Position numbers and translations under genes: made by a program. The notes beneath the pieces are model-generated. The model made no database searches. It had not been told where the DNA came from and was given only the letters and a program-made list of their open reading frames with translations. DNA of 64,000 nucleotides from Ipomoea triloba (taxonomy: Eukaryota > Streptophyta > Magnoliopsida > Solanales > Convolvulaceae), in assembly GCF_003576645.1 (NCBI RefSeq), contig NC_044924.1:18814977-18878976 (forward strand), in the 5' to 3' direction. The number at the start of each line of letters is the position of its first letter. Position 1 is the stretch's first letter. Shown here in pieces: positions 36,282-47,493 of the stretch.

Positions 36282-36773
36282 ATGTCTAGTGTAGGCTTGT
36301 GTAGCCCACCTGACTCGGATCCTTCCGAGTTGGAGTTCCCTATCTACGATCATGATGATTATGTACAGTACTTAGTTGATGTCGACCCGTATGCTCCTGG
36401 ATTCGCTCCTGACTCTCCAGCTCCGGCTTATGTTCCTGCTATTCCTTCCCCACCGTACAGTCCTCCTCCGACTTACCCAACTACACCCTCTCGTATCCCG
36501 GTTCGCAGTAGCCAGCCAAATTTTCTGGATGGGGCCAGGTCTAGGTTTGGGTCTTTTCCGGTAGAGGTGTTGGAAGGGAGTGATCCCTTAGAATTTGTTG
36601 TCTTTTATCCCTGTCCGTGGAATCTCGCTCCTTCGGAACGTTGGGATGAGTGGTCCATGATGTACACTCCTAGTTACTTCCTGGATCATCTCACCTGGGT
36701 TGCGGGCAACTGGCATCTTGTATGGGGGACGTACTCCGAACCGGAGTACCGCCCCTTAGAAGAGGATGACTGA
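36282..36773 (+). CDS. LTR-encoded 163-residue protein of unknown function
   Basis: Starts with ATG immediately behind TTCTTAACAG (MSSVGLCSPPDSDPSELEF). The N-terminal half is acidic and then proline/tyrosine-rich (residues 45-80, PSPPYSPPPTYPTTPSRIP). The C-terminal half is compact and tryptophan-rich: FPVEVLEGSDPLEFVV, WDEWSMM, FLDHLTW, WHLVWG, ending in acidic LEEDD. I see no signal peptide, membrane span or known catalytic motif. It lies wholly within the LTR, so each element has two copies. The copy in the 3' LTR differs at one synonymous base. A homologue in LTR E (33461-33850) keeps the tryptophans and most hydrophobic residues. I do not recognise the family; a host-derived or element-specific accessory protein is possible. 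Confidence 0.65.
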   Translation: MSSVGLCSPPDSDPSELEFPIYDHDDYVQYLVDVDPYAPGFAPDSPAPAYVPAIPSPPYSPPPTYPTTPSRIPVRSSQPNFLDGARSRFGSFPVEVLEGSDPLEFVVFYPCPWNLAPSERWDEWSMMYTPSYFLDHLTWVAGNWHLVWGTYSEPEYRPLEEDD

Positions 36774-37082
36774 TTAGAAAGATTATGGGAGGAACCCTTT
36801 TTTTTGTGTACATGTATCTTTTGTAGCCATGATGAACTTAGCTGGCTAGTAAGTCGTATTTAAACTCTTGTATATATTATGGTAGTTAGTGTAGCTCCCC
36901 TTTTGCTCACCTATATATATATGTATGAAGATATGTTGGGTAATGATGATGATGATGTGAAATAGTTTTCTTGTTAGCCTGTGCACCTAGAGTGAACTCT
37001 GTCTGGTCTTGGCTGGGTTTAGTCTAGGTGTAGCGGTAACTACTCCGGATGTACGGTATAGCCGAGCCGGGGTGTTACAAGT

Positions 37083-37094
37083 TTGTATCAGAGC
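37083..37094 (+). other. Primer binding site with one mismatch
   Basis: TTGTATCAGAGC instead of TGGTATCAGAGC, 3 bp after the LTR end. The same change is in the repeated copy at 39605-39616. Confidence 0.8.
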
Positions 37095-37559
37095 CTAGGT
37101 TGAACCTTCGGGAATTAGATCGAAGCCTAAGTCCGAGCCTAGGTTGAGTTCAAGTTTCAAGTCAGCTTAGGTTCGTAGAGATTAACCTAAGTCGTTGTTA
37201 CGGTATCATGAGCATAAGCTTTGGAGCAGAGTTGGAACGAAAGTCCGGCATCATAAAAGGGGGTATTTTACTTTTACTCTACAGAATCTTACGATTCTGG
37301 TTGTTGAATAATATGATCAATGTTTGTGATTTCTTGCATGTGTTAATCCTTGCATGGGATTATTGTGAGTAAGCTGGCTAGCGTAATGCGTTAATTATCC
37401 CTATGCTGAGGTAGAAACCCCTGCTTAGCGGGTATGATAAAGTGAATGTTAGGGGACGTTGTATAGGACTTAAGTAGGTGCTATACTGACTGCCTAACTA
37501 GCTAACCCTCGAGGACTCTTATACTTCGGATACTAATTTGGATCTATCGTCCAGTGAAA
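37095..37559 (+). other. Untranslated leader of the Tekay element (first copy)
   Basis: Between the primer site and gag, about 465 bp, repeated at 39617-40081. No ORF recognised. Confidence 0.6.
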
Positions 37560-37742
37560 ATGCCTCCAAGACGCAACATGCCTACCAGTAGCAACGAGAA
37601 CGTCTCTGCAATTGATCGTATGGCCCAAGCGATGGAGCGAATGGTTGAGTTCATGATGGCTCAGCAAACCCAGAACCAGAACCAAGGACAACCACGAGTC
37701 GATTATGCGAAGGCGATAGCAAGCCGACAACCACCACACTAT
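37560..37742 (+). pseudogene. Start of Tekay gag, cut at the N join
   Basis: First 61 codons of gag ([11 protein letters not shown]...), identical to the start at 40082, ending at CACACTAT before the N. The break lies at the same CACACTAT where the full copy has its 42-bp duplications, which marks a contig end. Confidence 0.85.
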
Positions 37743-40264
37743 NTTCATAATTTTTGGAGTAGTATAAGTATGGTTTTCGGAATTTTTCCCAAAACTGGTC
37801 CAGAGAAGGAAAAATGATGGACAGCACACTGCCAAGGGCAAAAAAAATGGAATTTTCTGTGTATATTCGTGAACCTAGGTGACCAAAACTTTTTATGAAC
37901 ATCAAGTACTATGAGTTAGGGTTCTACCATAAAAATTTCAAGTGAAAAAGAGTTCGGGAACTATTTTTACCGGCTCAATCTTTCTGGACAGAAACTGTCA
38001 AAATCAATTTTGACAAAAATATTTTTTTTTGTAACAAAACTAGTGACGAAATTTTGGGATGTCACAACCATATTTGGATGAAATAAATTATTTTGAAAAT
38101 ACTATTTGATTCCAGGAAAGAAAAAGAAAAATGTTTTCAAACCCTTAGTTTCTGGAATAAGGTGGGGACCTTCGGGAAGGCTTAAACGCCACGGCCCGGG
38201 GTTGGAATAAGGTTGGACCTATGGGAGGGCTGGAGTGCCATGGCCCTAGGTTAGGATAAGGAGACCGACGGGAAGGCAGGGAAATGCCACTGCCCAAGGT
38301 TTGAGAAGGAGAATTGAGAAATGTTCAAAGTGCTTACTCAGGGGAAACTAAGTGGAAAATTTTTGAGTATGAAAATTATTGTTATTCTGGGCTGCGGTTC
38401 AGATTATTATAGAGCTGCGGTTCTATATGCAGTATGAAAATTGTTGTTACTCTGAGCTGCGGTTCAGATTATTATAAATATTAGAGCTGCGGTTCTATTT
38501 GCAAATGATGAAATTCCTGGAAATGTGAAATTTTGCAAACTTGTCTGAAAAGGGCATGAAAATTATTTTGAGTGGCAAGTTATGACTTCATTCTTATTTG
38601 AGAAAAGATTTATATGATTTAACGTTTATACGCTATTATACTATCTATAAATCGTTTCGTTACAGGCAGATTTTCAAATCACGGTAAAACTTTATAAAGC
38701 TTTTAGATTATCTATGTTTTCAAACCTTTGTCTACTTTTAAGTGACAAATGGATTTCCTTACTTAGCCGTCGTGCTAACTACACTTCGTTGTGTTCTTAA
38801 CAGATGTCTAGTGTAGGCTTGTGTAGCCCACCTGACTCGGATCCTTCCGAGTTGGAGTTCCCTATCTACGATCATGATGATTATGTACAGTACTTAGTTG
38901 ATGTCGACCCGTATGCTCCTGGATTCGCTCCTGACTCTCCAGCTCCGGCTTATGTTCCTGCTATTCCTTCCCCACCGTACAGTCCTCCTCCGACTTACCC
39001 AACTACACCCTCTCGTATCCCGGTTCGCAGTAGCCAGCCAAATTTTCTGGATGGGGCCAGGTCTAGGTTTGGGTCTTTTCCGGTAGAGGTGTTGGAAGGG
39101 AGTGATCCCTTAGAATTTGTTGTCTTTTATCCCTGTCCGTGGAATCTCGCTCCTTCGGAACGTTGGGATGAGTGGTCCATGATGTACACTCCTAGTTACT
39201 TCCTGGATCATCTCACCTGGGTTGCGGGCAACTGGCATCTTGTATGGGGGACGTACTCCGAACCGGAGTACCGCCCCTTAGAAGAGGATGACTGATTAGA
39301 AAGATTATGGGAGGAACCCTTTTTTTTGTGTACATGTATCTTTTGTAGCCATGATGAACTTAGCTGGCTAGTAAGTCGTATTTAAACTCTTGTATATATT
39401 ATGGTAGTTAGTGTAGCTCCCCTTTTGCTCACCTATATATATATGTATGAAGATATGTTGGGTAATGATGATGATGATGTGAAATAGTTTTCTTGTTAGC
39501 CTGTGCACCTAGAGTGAACTCTGTCTGGTCTTGGCTGGGTTTAGTCTAGGTGTAGCGGTAACTACTCCGGATGTACGGTATAGCCGAGCCGGGGTGTTAC
39601 AAGTTTGTATCAGAGCCTAGGTTGAACCTTCGGGAATTAGATCGAAGCCTAAGTCCGAGCCTAGGTTGAGTTCAAGTTTCAAGTCAGCTTAGGTTCGTAG
39701 AGATTAACCTAAGTCGTTGTTACGGTATCATGAGCATAAGCTTTGGAGCAGAGTTGGAACGAAAGTCCGGCATCATAAAAGGGGGTATTTTACTTTTACT
39801 CTACAGAATCTTACGATTCTGGTTGTTGAATAATATGATCAATGTTTGTGATTTCTTGCATGTGTTAATCCTTGCATGGGATTATTGTGAGTAAGCTGGC
39901 TAGCGTAATGCGTTAATTATCCCTATGCTGAGGTAGAAACCCCTGCTTAGCGGGTATGATAAAGTGAATGTTAGGGGACGTTGTATAGGACTTAAGTAGG
40001 TGCTATACTGACTGCCTAACTAGCTAACCCTCGAGGACTCTTATACTTCGGATACTAATTTGGATCTATCGTCCAGTGAAAATGCCTCCAAGACGCAACA
40101 TGCCTACCAGTAGCAACGAGAACGTCTCTGCAATTGATCGTATGGCCCAAGCGATGGAGCGAATGGTTGAGTTCATGATGGCTCAGCAAACCCAGAACCA
40201 GAACCAAGGACAACCACGAGTCGATTATGCGAAGGCGATAGCAAGCCGACAACCACCACACTAT
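37743..40264 (+). repeat. N join followed by a second copy of LTR 3' part, leader and gag start
   Basis: After the single N the sequence restarts at TTCATAATTTTTGG and repeats 35226-37742 almost base for base (small indels near 37816 and 37842). It includes a second LTR ORF, primer site and leader. Most probably overlapping contig ends were both kept. Confidence 0.85.
38804..39295 (+). CDS. LTR-encoded protein, second printed copy
   Basis: Encodes the same 163 residues as 36282-36773. It lies in the probably artefactual repeat, so it should not be counted as an independent gene. Confidence 0.55.
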   Translation: MSSVGLCSPPDSDPSELEFPIYDHDDYVQYLVDVDPYAPGFAPDSPAPAYVPAIPSPPYSPPPTYPTTPSRIPVRSSQPNFLDGARSRFGSFPVEVLEGSDPLEFVVFYPCPWNLAPSERWDEWSMMYTPSYFLDHLTWVAGNWHLVWGTYSEPEYRPLEEDD

Positions 40265-43200
40265 GATTATGCGAAGGCGATAGCAAGCCGACAACCACCA
40301 CACTATGCTTATGCGAAGGCGATAGCAAGCCGACAACCACCACACTATGCTGGAGAAAAAGATCCGGTTATTTTAGAGGAGTGGATCCGGACGTTTGACA
40401 AACTGCTCAACGCAGTGGATTGCCCTGCAAATCAACGAGTACCTTCCGCGGTCTATTATTTAACGAAAGCTGCAGACAACTGGTGGACATCAGAAGGACC
40501 TGATCTTCTACAAGACCCAGAGTTTGGTTGGGAAGAATTCAAGGAGGAACTGAGGGGACAGTTCTACACCGAGCGTATTAGAGGGATTAAATGCGAGGAA
40601 TTTCTACGGCTAAAACAGAAGGGAGCAACAATCGAAGAATATCATGACCAGTACGTGGAACTAATGCGTTTCGCTCAGGAGATTGTACCTAATGAAGCAA
40701 GTAAGGCACGAAGGTTTGTTCGAGGATTGGACTGGGATGTAAGGAGGGCGATTGCGCCATTCATGTGCTCTACCTTGAAGGAGGCGTACGATAGAGCCTC
40801 GGACCATTACCAGGTGTACCTAGATCAACAAGAAGTTTATGGCCGAAATAAAAGAAAGGCCGATGACAAGTCACAGAAATCCGCACTGGGAAACAAGAGA
40901 GTGAACCAAGGTGGCTCCAACCTAATATCAGGAAGAGGAAGGGAAAGAATTAACAAAGGAAACCGTTTTACTTGTTCAAGATGTGGAAGGAATCATCCAG
41001 GAGTGAATTGCCAAGGAGTGAGGATTAAGTGCTTCACATGCGGTCTTTCTGGGCACAAGTCCTTTGAGTGCCAGAGTCGGGTAGACAGTCCTCAAAAACT
41101 CCTACAGAACGTGAACCAAGGGAGAAGATTTAATGGGAATACTGGTCAGAGACCCGCAGAGATAGGAAACAAAATGGTCAACTCTCAGTCAGCAAATCCG
41201 GGAGGACCAACAAACGTCGCATCTGGTTCCAACCACAAAGGGAAACAAGTGATGGGAGAAGGTAGCGCGGGAAACCAAGGCAGAATTTACGTCGTCAATA
41301 GCACTCAGGCTCAGGCTAACGACGCCGTAACTGGTACATTTCCCATAAACTCAGTACCTGGAATAGTGTTATTTGATACAGGAGCTACCAATTCATTTAT
41401 ATCATCTGCATTTGCTGATAGACTGAAATTAAGGCCTACTATTGAGCTAGATCTAAATGTCAAAACTGCTTCGGGAATAGTAGTAGCCTGTAGAAATGGT
41501 TATGATAACATTGCGATAGAAATAGCTGGAACTAACTGTCCCGGAAATCTCGTTCGTTTTGAACTTGAGGGCATTGATGTAGTACTCGGAATGGATTGGT
41601 TGGATAAGTATAAAGCTCGGATAGTGTGTGATGAGCGGAAGATTGTGCTACGAGGACTAGAAGGGAGGAGAATATCCTACCGAGGGATTGACAAGCAACA
41701 CGAATCCAGGTTGTTGACAGCGCAGAAACTGAAGCAGTATATGCACCAGGGATGTGAAGTATACCTCTGTTTGGTGCAAGATTCCGAACCAGAAGAACTC
41801 GAAATCGATCGAATCCCAGTTGTACGCGAATTTCCTGACGTGTTCCCCGACGATCTCACAGAAATGCCACCGGAAAGAGAGCTGGAATTCACCATTGATC
41901 TCATACCAGGAACCTCACCTACCTCGAAAGCGCCTTATCGAATGGCACCGAAAGAGATGGAGGAACTAAAGGCACAATTGGCGGAATTACTGGAGAAAGG
42001 ATTTATCAGACCAAGCGTATCGCCTTGGGGTGCACCGGTACTGTTCGTTAAGAAGAAGGATGGGAGTCTTAGACTGTGCATCGATTACAGGGAACTAAAC
42101 CGAGTCACAGTAAAGAACAAGTACCCGTTGCCTAGGATCGATGATCTATTCGATCAGTTGAAAGGAGCGGGAGTGTTTTCAAAGATTGACTTACGGTCAG
42201 GGTATCATCAAGTGCGAGTCGCGAAGGGGGATGTGCCTAAGACAGCATTTCGGACGAGATATGGGCACTATGAATTCACGGTTATGCCATTCGGAGTGAC
42301 TAACGCCCCAGGAACCTTTATGGACCTGATGAACCGAATTTTCCTTCCCTATTTGGATAAATTCGTCGTCGCCTTTATAGATGACATCTTGGTCTACTCT
42401 GAGACACCGGAGGATCACAAGGGACATCTTCGGACAGTGTTACAAACACTAAGGGAAAAGAAACTTTTTGCGAAATTGTCAAAGTGTGAATTTTGGAAAA
42501 GAGAAGTTGCTTTTCTTGGACACGTAATCACCCAAGAAGGGATAGCAGTGGACCCAGCTAAGATACAAGCTGTACTTGAATGGGAAGCACCCAAATCAGT
42601 TACGGAAGTCCGTAGTTTCTTAGGTTTGGCGGGTTATTACCGAAGATTTGTTCAGGACTTCTCAAGGATAGCAAAGCCGTTGACAAACCTGCTCAAGAAA
42701 ACGACCAAGTATAGTTGGAGTGAAGAATGTGAGCAGGCATTCCAAGAACTTAAGACGAGATTGACGACTGCTCCAATATTGACCTTACCTGTTGGAGCGG
42801 AAGGTTACGAGTTGTACACGGATGCATCTCACAAGGGACTAGGATGTGTTTTGATGCAAAATAGAAGGGTAATAGCATATGTTTCTCGCCAATTAAAAGC
42901 TCATGAAGCTAACTACCCGACGCATGACTTAGAACTGGCAGCCGTGGTATTTGCTCTCAAGATTTGGCGACACTACCTCTATGGAATCTCATGCAAGATT
43001 TATACGGACCACAAGAGTTTAAAGTACATCTTTACTCAGCGAGACCTTAATCTAAGGCAAAGGAGATGGTTGGAATTGATCAAAGATTATGACTTGGAAA
43101 TCCAATACCAGGAGGGCAAAGCAACCAAGGTAGCTGATGCCTTGAGTCGAAAATCAAACCATGCTCTTTGGGTATTACCCGAACAATTATGCGAGGATTT

Positions 43201-44722
43201 TCAGAGACTGAATTTGGAGATACAGATGTGTGGTCAGGTGGAACAGGAAATAAACTTTTATTACATGTCGGTGACTCCAACCCTATTCCAGGAAGTCAAA
43301 CAAGCACAAGAAGAGGACAATTGGGTAGGGAGCATCAGGGAGAAGATGATTGATGGAAAACATGGTCCATTTGAATTACACCCAGATGGGAGTGTAAGAT
43401 TCCAAGGCAGGTGGATAATACCAAAAGGGTGTAAGGAGATAATGGAACAATTAATGAAGGAAGGTCATTATACACCCTATTCAGTTCATCCTGGTGGGGA
43501 TAAACTGTATAAGGACTTAAAACAAAATTTCTGGCGGTCGGGCATGAAGAAGGATGTAGCTGAATTTGTGGCTAAATGCTTGAACTGTCAAAAGGTCAAG
43601 GCAGAAAGAAGTAAACCAAAGGGATTATTGCAGCCATTAGAAATTCCGCAGTGGAAATGGGACTCCCTCTCGATGGATTTCGTGGGAGGATTGCCTAGAA
43701 CCAAGTCTGGAAACGATCAGGTGTGGGTTATTGTCGATCGACTAACTAAGACAGCGAGGTTCATTCCAATGAACAAGACATGGTCCATGGAAAGGTTGGC
43801 AAGAGCCTATATTAAACACGTGGTTAAATATCACGGAGTAGCGCAAGATATCGTTTCAGACCGAGATTCTCGATTTCTATCACGTTTCTGGGAAGCGTTG
43901 CAGATGATGATGGGCACTCAGCTCAAATTAAGTACAGCTTTTCACCCTGCCACTGATGGCCAAACGGCGCGAACGATACAGACATTGGAAGATATGCTCA
44001 GAGGTTGTGTACTTGATTTCCAAGGTTCATGGGATGCGCAGTTGGATTTAATCGAATTTTCCTATAACAACAGCTATCATGCAAGTATAGGAATGGCTCC
44101 TTATGAAGCGCTGTATGGGCGAAAATGTCGAAGTCCTCTATGTTGGAATGACAAGAGCGACGTTGTTATACTTGGACCTCAGTACCTACAAGAGACTACA
44201 GAGGCAATCAAGGTGATTCGAGAAAGGATGAAAATTGCCCAGGATCGTCAAAAGTCCTATGCCGATTTGAAACGACAATTCTCCGAACATCAAGTTGGAG
44301 AGAAGGTGCTATTGAAAATCTCACCAACTAAAGGAGTCAAGAGATTTGGAAAGAAAGGAAAGTTGAGTCCTCGCTATATAGGACCCTATGAAATCTTGGA
44401 AAGGATAGGAAATTTAGCCTCCCGACTGGCCCTACCAATTGAGCTTGACCGGGTGCATAATGTACTTCATGTTTCTCAACTTAAGCGGTATGTACCTGAA
44501 GCATCCCATGTATTGGAACCGGAGGAAGTGGAGGTGGATGATTCGTTGGAATACGAAGAAAGGCCAATTCGAATCTTAGACTCTAAGACCCGAGATACAA
44601 GAAGGAAATCAGTTAAAATGGTCAAAGTCCAATGGTCGAATCATAGCTCGGAGGAAGCCACGTGGGAGTTGGAAAGCGTTATGATGGAACGTTATCCAGA
44701 GTTATTTGGCTCAGGTGTGTAG
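40082..44722 (+). CDS. Tekay-type chromovirus gag-pol polyprotein
   Basis: 1,546 residues from the ATG at 40082 (MPPRRNMP) in one uninterrupted frame; the GTG six bases upstream is not a likely start. In order: gag; cysteine motifs [13 protein letters not shown] and [14 protein letters not shown] (317-330); protease (FDTGATNSF, Asp432); reverse transcriptase with IDDIL (Asp767-768); RNase H ([11 protein letters not shown]); integrase with HHCC finger ([10 protein letters not shown]) and core Asp1199 and Asp1260; C-terminal chromodomain (about 1490-1540, [18 protein letters not shown]). The catalytic glutamate expected 35 residues after Asp1260 is alanine (GCG, 43967-43969, context DGQTARTIQ), so integrase should be inactive as printed. 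Two 42-bp duplications near the start (40223-40348) add 28 residues of [14 protein letters not shown] and are probably artefacts. Numbers include them. Confidence 0.93.
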   Translation: MPPRRNMPTSSNENVSAIDRMAQAMERMVEFMMAQQTQNQNQGQPRVDYAKAIASRQPPHYDYAKAIASRQPPHYAYAKAIASRQPPHYAGEKDPVILEEWIRTFDKLLNAVDCPANQRVPSAVYYLTKAADNWWTSEGPDLLQDPEFGWEEFKEELRGQFYTERIRGIKCEEFLRLKQKGATIEEYHDQYVELMRFAQEIVPNEASKARRFVRGLDWDVRRAIAPFMCSTLKEAYDRASDHYQVYLDQQEVYGRNKRKADDKSQKSALGNKRVNQGGSNLISGRGRERINKGNRFTCSRCGRNHPGVNCQGVRIKCFTCGLSGHKSFECQSRVDSPQKLLQNVNQGRRFNGNTGQRPAEIGNKMVNSQSANPGGPTNVASGSNHKGKQVMGEGSAGNQGRIYVVNSTQAQANDAVTGTFPINSVPGIVLFDTGATNSFISSAFADRLKLRPTIELDLNVKTASGIVVACRNGYDNIAIEIAGTNCPGNLVRFELEGIDVVLGMDWLDKYKARIVCDERKIVLRGLEGRRISYRGIDKQHESRLLTAQKLKQYMHQGCEVYLCLVQDSEPEELEIDRIPVVREFPDVFPDDLTEMPPERELEFTIDLIPGTSPTSKAPYRMAPKEMEELKAQLAELLEKGFIRPSVSPWGAPVLFVKKKDGSLRLCIDYRELNRVTVKNKYPLPRIDDLFDQLKGAGVFSKIDLRSGYHQVRVAKGDVPKTAFRTRYGHYEFTVMPFGVTNAPGTFMDLMNRIFLPYLDKFVVAFIDDILVYSETPEDHKGHLRTVLQTLREKKLFAKLSKCEFWKREVAFLGHVITQEGIAVDPAKIQAVLEWEAPKSVTEVRSFLGLAGYYRRFVQDFSRIAKPLTNLLKKTTKYSWSEECEQAFQELKTRLTTAPILTLPVGAEGYELYTDASHKGLGCVLMQNRRVIAYVSRQLKAHEANYPTHDLELAAVVFALKIWRHYLYGISCKIYTDHKSLKYIFTQRDLNLRQRRWLELIKDYDLEIQYQEGKATKVADALSRKSNHALWVLPEQLCEDFQRLNLEIQMCGQVEQEINFYYMSVTPTLFQEVKQAQEEDNWVGSIREKMIDGKHGPFELHPDGSVRFQGRWIIPKGCKEIMEQLMKEGHYTPYSVHPGGDKLYKDLKQNFWRSGMKKDVAEFVAKCLNCQKVKAERSKPKGLLQPLEIPQWKWDSLSMDFVGGLPRTKSGNDQVWVIVDRLTKTARFIPMNKTWSMERLARAYIKHVVKYHGVAQDIVSDRDSRFLSRFWEALQMMMGTQLKLSTAFHPATDGQTARTIQTLEDMLRGCVLDFQGSWDAQLDLIEFSYNNSYHASIGMAPYEALYGRKCRSPLCWNDKSDVVILGPQYLQETTEAIKVIRERMKIAQDRQKSYADLKRQFSEHQVGEKVLLKISPTKGVKRFGKKGKLSPRYIGPYEILERIGNLASRLALPIELDRVHNVLHVSQLKRYVPEASHVLEPEEVEVDDSLEYEERPIRILDSKTRDTRRKSVKMVKVQWSNHSSEEATWELESVMMERYPELFGSGV
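40223..40348 (+). repeat. Triple 42-bp repeat in gag (likely assembly artefact)
   Basis: Copies start at 40223, 40265 and (shifted by two) 40309. All have a period of 42 and are identical over the overlap. The homologous gag at 3449 (minus) has a single copy of this segment. Confidence 0.88.
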
Positions 44723-44868
44723 GATCGATTTACTTGCTATATGCTTAAATAAATTTGTGTACTAAGATTTGGCATACTAAGATTTTATTATGTGTAAGCG
44801 AAGGTAAGCAGTAATCGATTTGAGACCGTGGAGTATAAGAAGGAAGTTTCGGGGACGAAACTCTTTTT

Positions 44869-44881
44869 AAGGAGGGTAGAC
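44869..44881 (+). promoter_or_regulatory. Polypurine tract
   Basis: AAGGAGGGTAGAC directly before the TGTAACCC of the 3' LTR; an identical copy precedes 34131. Confidence 0.75.
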
Positions 44882-45689
44882 TGTAACCCCTCGTCTATTT
44901 CGATAAGTTTGAGGTTCAGAAAATAGGTCTTTAAGCTATGACATTCATAAGATAAGTGACCGATGCTTCAAAATAATTTTTTTTAAGGAAGTATAGTTGT
45001 TATTAAGTTGCGATCGTTCGTGCCGGTCACGAACCGTAAAATTTTAGGAGCTGGTATTCGGACCCGATTATCCTAGGAAAGTGATTATTAGGCACCATAT
45101 TATTAGTCTTGAACGTCCTATTCAATTAAATCAGCCCATAGCAGCGAAAAGTTAGTTTGATCGTACATCGCTAAAATTTCGCGGTGTACCGAACCTCGCC
45201 CAATTTTGAGGGTTAGTCTGGCATACCTTTTTGGTTTCGAGAATTATTCTATCAAGAGTATTTTCTACCGAAACTTTATCTGTTTGGACCCCAACTGATA
45301 AGTTTGAAAATACTTCATGAGGTTATTCTATTTTTTTTTCCCCATAAAAACATCGTACCTCAAAAGGAAGAATACCCAAAGCCAATTTATTCCATTTGTT
45401 CTTCTTCTTCTTCTTCCTTGGCTGAATTTCAAAAGAGAGAAAGAGAGGTGACTTCCACCATTTTCCTCCATTAAAACCATAGCCAAGCTTGTACACAACT
45501 CTCCAATTTGTTCGGTAAGATTTCAATATTAATCGGGTAAAAAGTCTTGAGTTCTTGCCTAGAACTTGATTGTAGGTAAAGATTTCTTAAATATGTTGTT
45601 ATGGTGGTGTATTCTACCTAGGGTTTTTCGGTGAAACTTGGGGATAAAGGTTCAAGACTACTTTTACGGTGATCTTACACACTTGTGAG

Positions 45690-47001
45690 GTAAGGAATTC
45701 CCTTCAGTTGGAATTAGTCACTTGAATTTGGATAATTGATTTTAGTTGAAATATGGTGTTTTTGGAGCTTTGGGAATATGTTTGTATACATGTTCATCGC
45801 TTGGATATGCTTGTATATGTTGTATTTATGTCTATATAAGCTTATACTTGTGGAAATAGAGAAAGGAAATCAGGACAGATTTCTGTCAGTAACTTCTGTG
45901 AATTTCTGGGAGAAATCGGTAAATTATTTTGGTCCAATTTTTTTTATACATGTAGTTCTATAAGTGTAGAAGCCGCATATAAACTTTCATAATTTTTGGA
46001 GTAGTATAAGTATGGTTTTCGGAATTTTTCCCAAAACTGGTCCAGAGAAGGAAAAATGCTGGACAGCACACTGCCAAGGGCAAAAAATGGAATTTTCTGT
46101 GTATATTCGTGAACCTAGGTGACCAAAACTTTTTATGAACATCAAGTACTATGAGTTAGGGTTCTACCATAAAAATTTCAAGTGAAAAAGAGTTCGGGAA
46201 CTATTTTGACCGGCTCAATCTTTCGGACTGCGCAAAACTGTAATTTCTGGACAGAAACTGTCAAAATCAATTTTGACAAAAATATTTTTTTTTGTAACAA
46301 AACTAGTGACGAAATTTTGGGATGTCACAACCATATTTGGATGAAATAAATTATTTTGAAAATACTATTTGATTCCAGGAAAGGAAAAGAAAAATGTTTT
46401 CAAACCCTTAGTTTCTGGAATAAGGAGGGGACCTTCGGGAAGGCTTAAACGCCACGGCCCGGGGTTGGAATAAGGTTGGACCTATGGGAGGGCTGGAGTG
46501 CCATGGCCCTAGGTTGGGATAAGGAGACCGACGGGAAGGCAGGGAAATGCCACTGCCCAAGGTTTGAGAAGGAGAATTAAGAAATGTTCAAAGTGCTTAC
46601 TCAGGGGAAACTAAGTGGAAAATTTTTGAGTATGAAAATTATTGTTATTCTGGGCTGCGGTTCAGATTATTATAAATATTAGAGCTGCGGTTCTATTTGC
46701 AAATGATGAAATTCCTGGAAATGTGAAATTTTGCAAACTTGTCTGAAAAGGGCATGAAAATTATTTTGAGGGGCAAGTTATGACTTCATTCTTATTTGAG
46801 AAAAGCTTTATATGATTTAACGTTTATACGCTATTATACTATCTATAAATCGTTTCGTTACAGGCAGATTTTCAAATCACGGTAAAACTTTATAAAGCTT
46901 TTAGATTATCTATGTTTTCAAACCTTTGTCTACTTTTAAGTGACAAATGGATTTCCTTACTTAGCCGTCGTGCTAACTACACTTCGTTGTGTTCTTAACA
47001 G
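45690..47001 (+). other. Predicted intron inside the 3' LTR
   Basis: Donor GAG|GTAAGGAATTCCC at 45690, conserved block 46955-46985, acceptor TTCTTAACAG ending at 47001. 1,312 bp. Confidence 0.5.
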
Positions 47002-47493
47002 ATGTCTAGTGTAGGATTGTGTAGCCCACCTGACTCGGATCCTTCCGAGTTGGAGTTCCCTATCTACGATCATGATGATTATGTACAGTACTTAGTTGAT
47101 GTCGACCCGTATGCTCCTGGATTCGCTCCTGACTCTCCAGCTCCGGCTTATGTTCCTGCTATTCCTTCCCCACCGTACAGTCCTCCTCCGACTTACCCAA
47201 CTACACCCTCTCGTATCCCGGTTCGCAGTAGCCAGCCAAATTTTCTGGATGGGGCCAGGTCTAGGTTTGGGTCTTTTCCGGTAGAGGTGTTGGAAGGGAG
47301 TGATCCCTTAGAATTTGTTGTCTTTTATCCCTGTCCGTGGAATCTCGCTCCTTCGGAACGTTGGGATGAGTGGTCCATGATGTACACTCCTAGTTACTTC
47401 CTGGATCATCTCACCTGGGTTGCGGGCAACTGGCATCTTGTATGGGGGACGTACTCCGAACCGGAGTACCGCCCCTTAGAAGAGGATGACTGA
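47002..47493 (+). CDS. LTR-encoded 163-residue protein, 3' LTR copy
   Basis: Same protein as 36282-36773, with one synonymous difference in the seventh-codon region (GGA for GGC in SSVGLC). It lies in the same position in the LTR, behind the same acceptor-like site. Confidence 0.62.
   Translation: MSSVGLCSPPDSDPSELEFPIYDHDDYVQYLVDVDPYAPGFAPDSPAPAYVPAIPSPPYSPPPTYPTTPSRIPVRSSQPNFLDGARSRFGSFPVEVLEGSDPLEFVVFYPCPWNLAPSERWDEWSMMYTPSYFLDHLTWVAGNWHLVWGTYSEPEYRPLEEDD

Larger units (their letters stand above)
34131..37079 (+). repeat. Tekay LTR, upstream copy
   Basis: TGTAACCCCTCG...GGGGTGTTACA, 2,949 bp, preceded by polypurine AAGGAGGGTAGAC. In transcript order: a CATAAAA TATA-like site near 34582, a CT/GA-rich leader, donor-like GAG|GTAAGT at 34929, AT-rich interval, the 31-bp block, acceptor AG and the LTR ORF. 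Compared with the 3' LTR it has an extra ~80-bp tandem copy of the GCTGCGGTTC segment (35870-35975) and lacks 12-13 bp behind the donor. Confidence 0.93.

Noticed and set aside
36376..36564. Second ORF inside the LTR ORF (also at 38898 and 47096)
   Set aside because: It is a shadow in another frame of the 163-residue ORF, with no homologue in LTR E.
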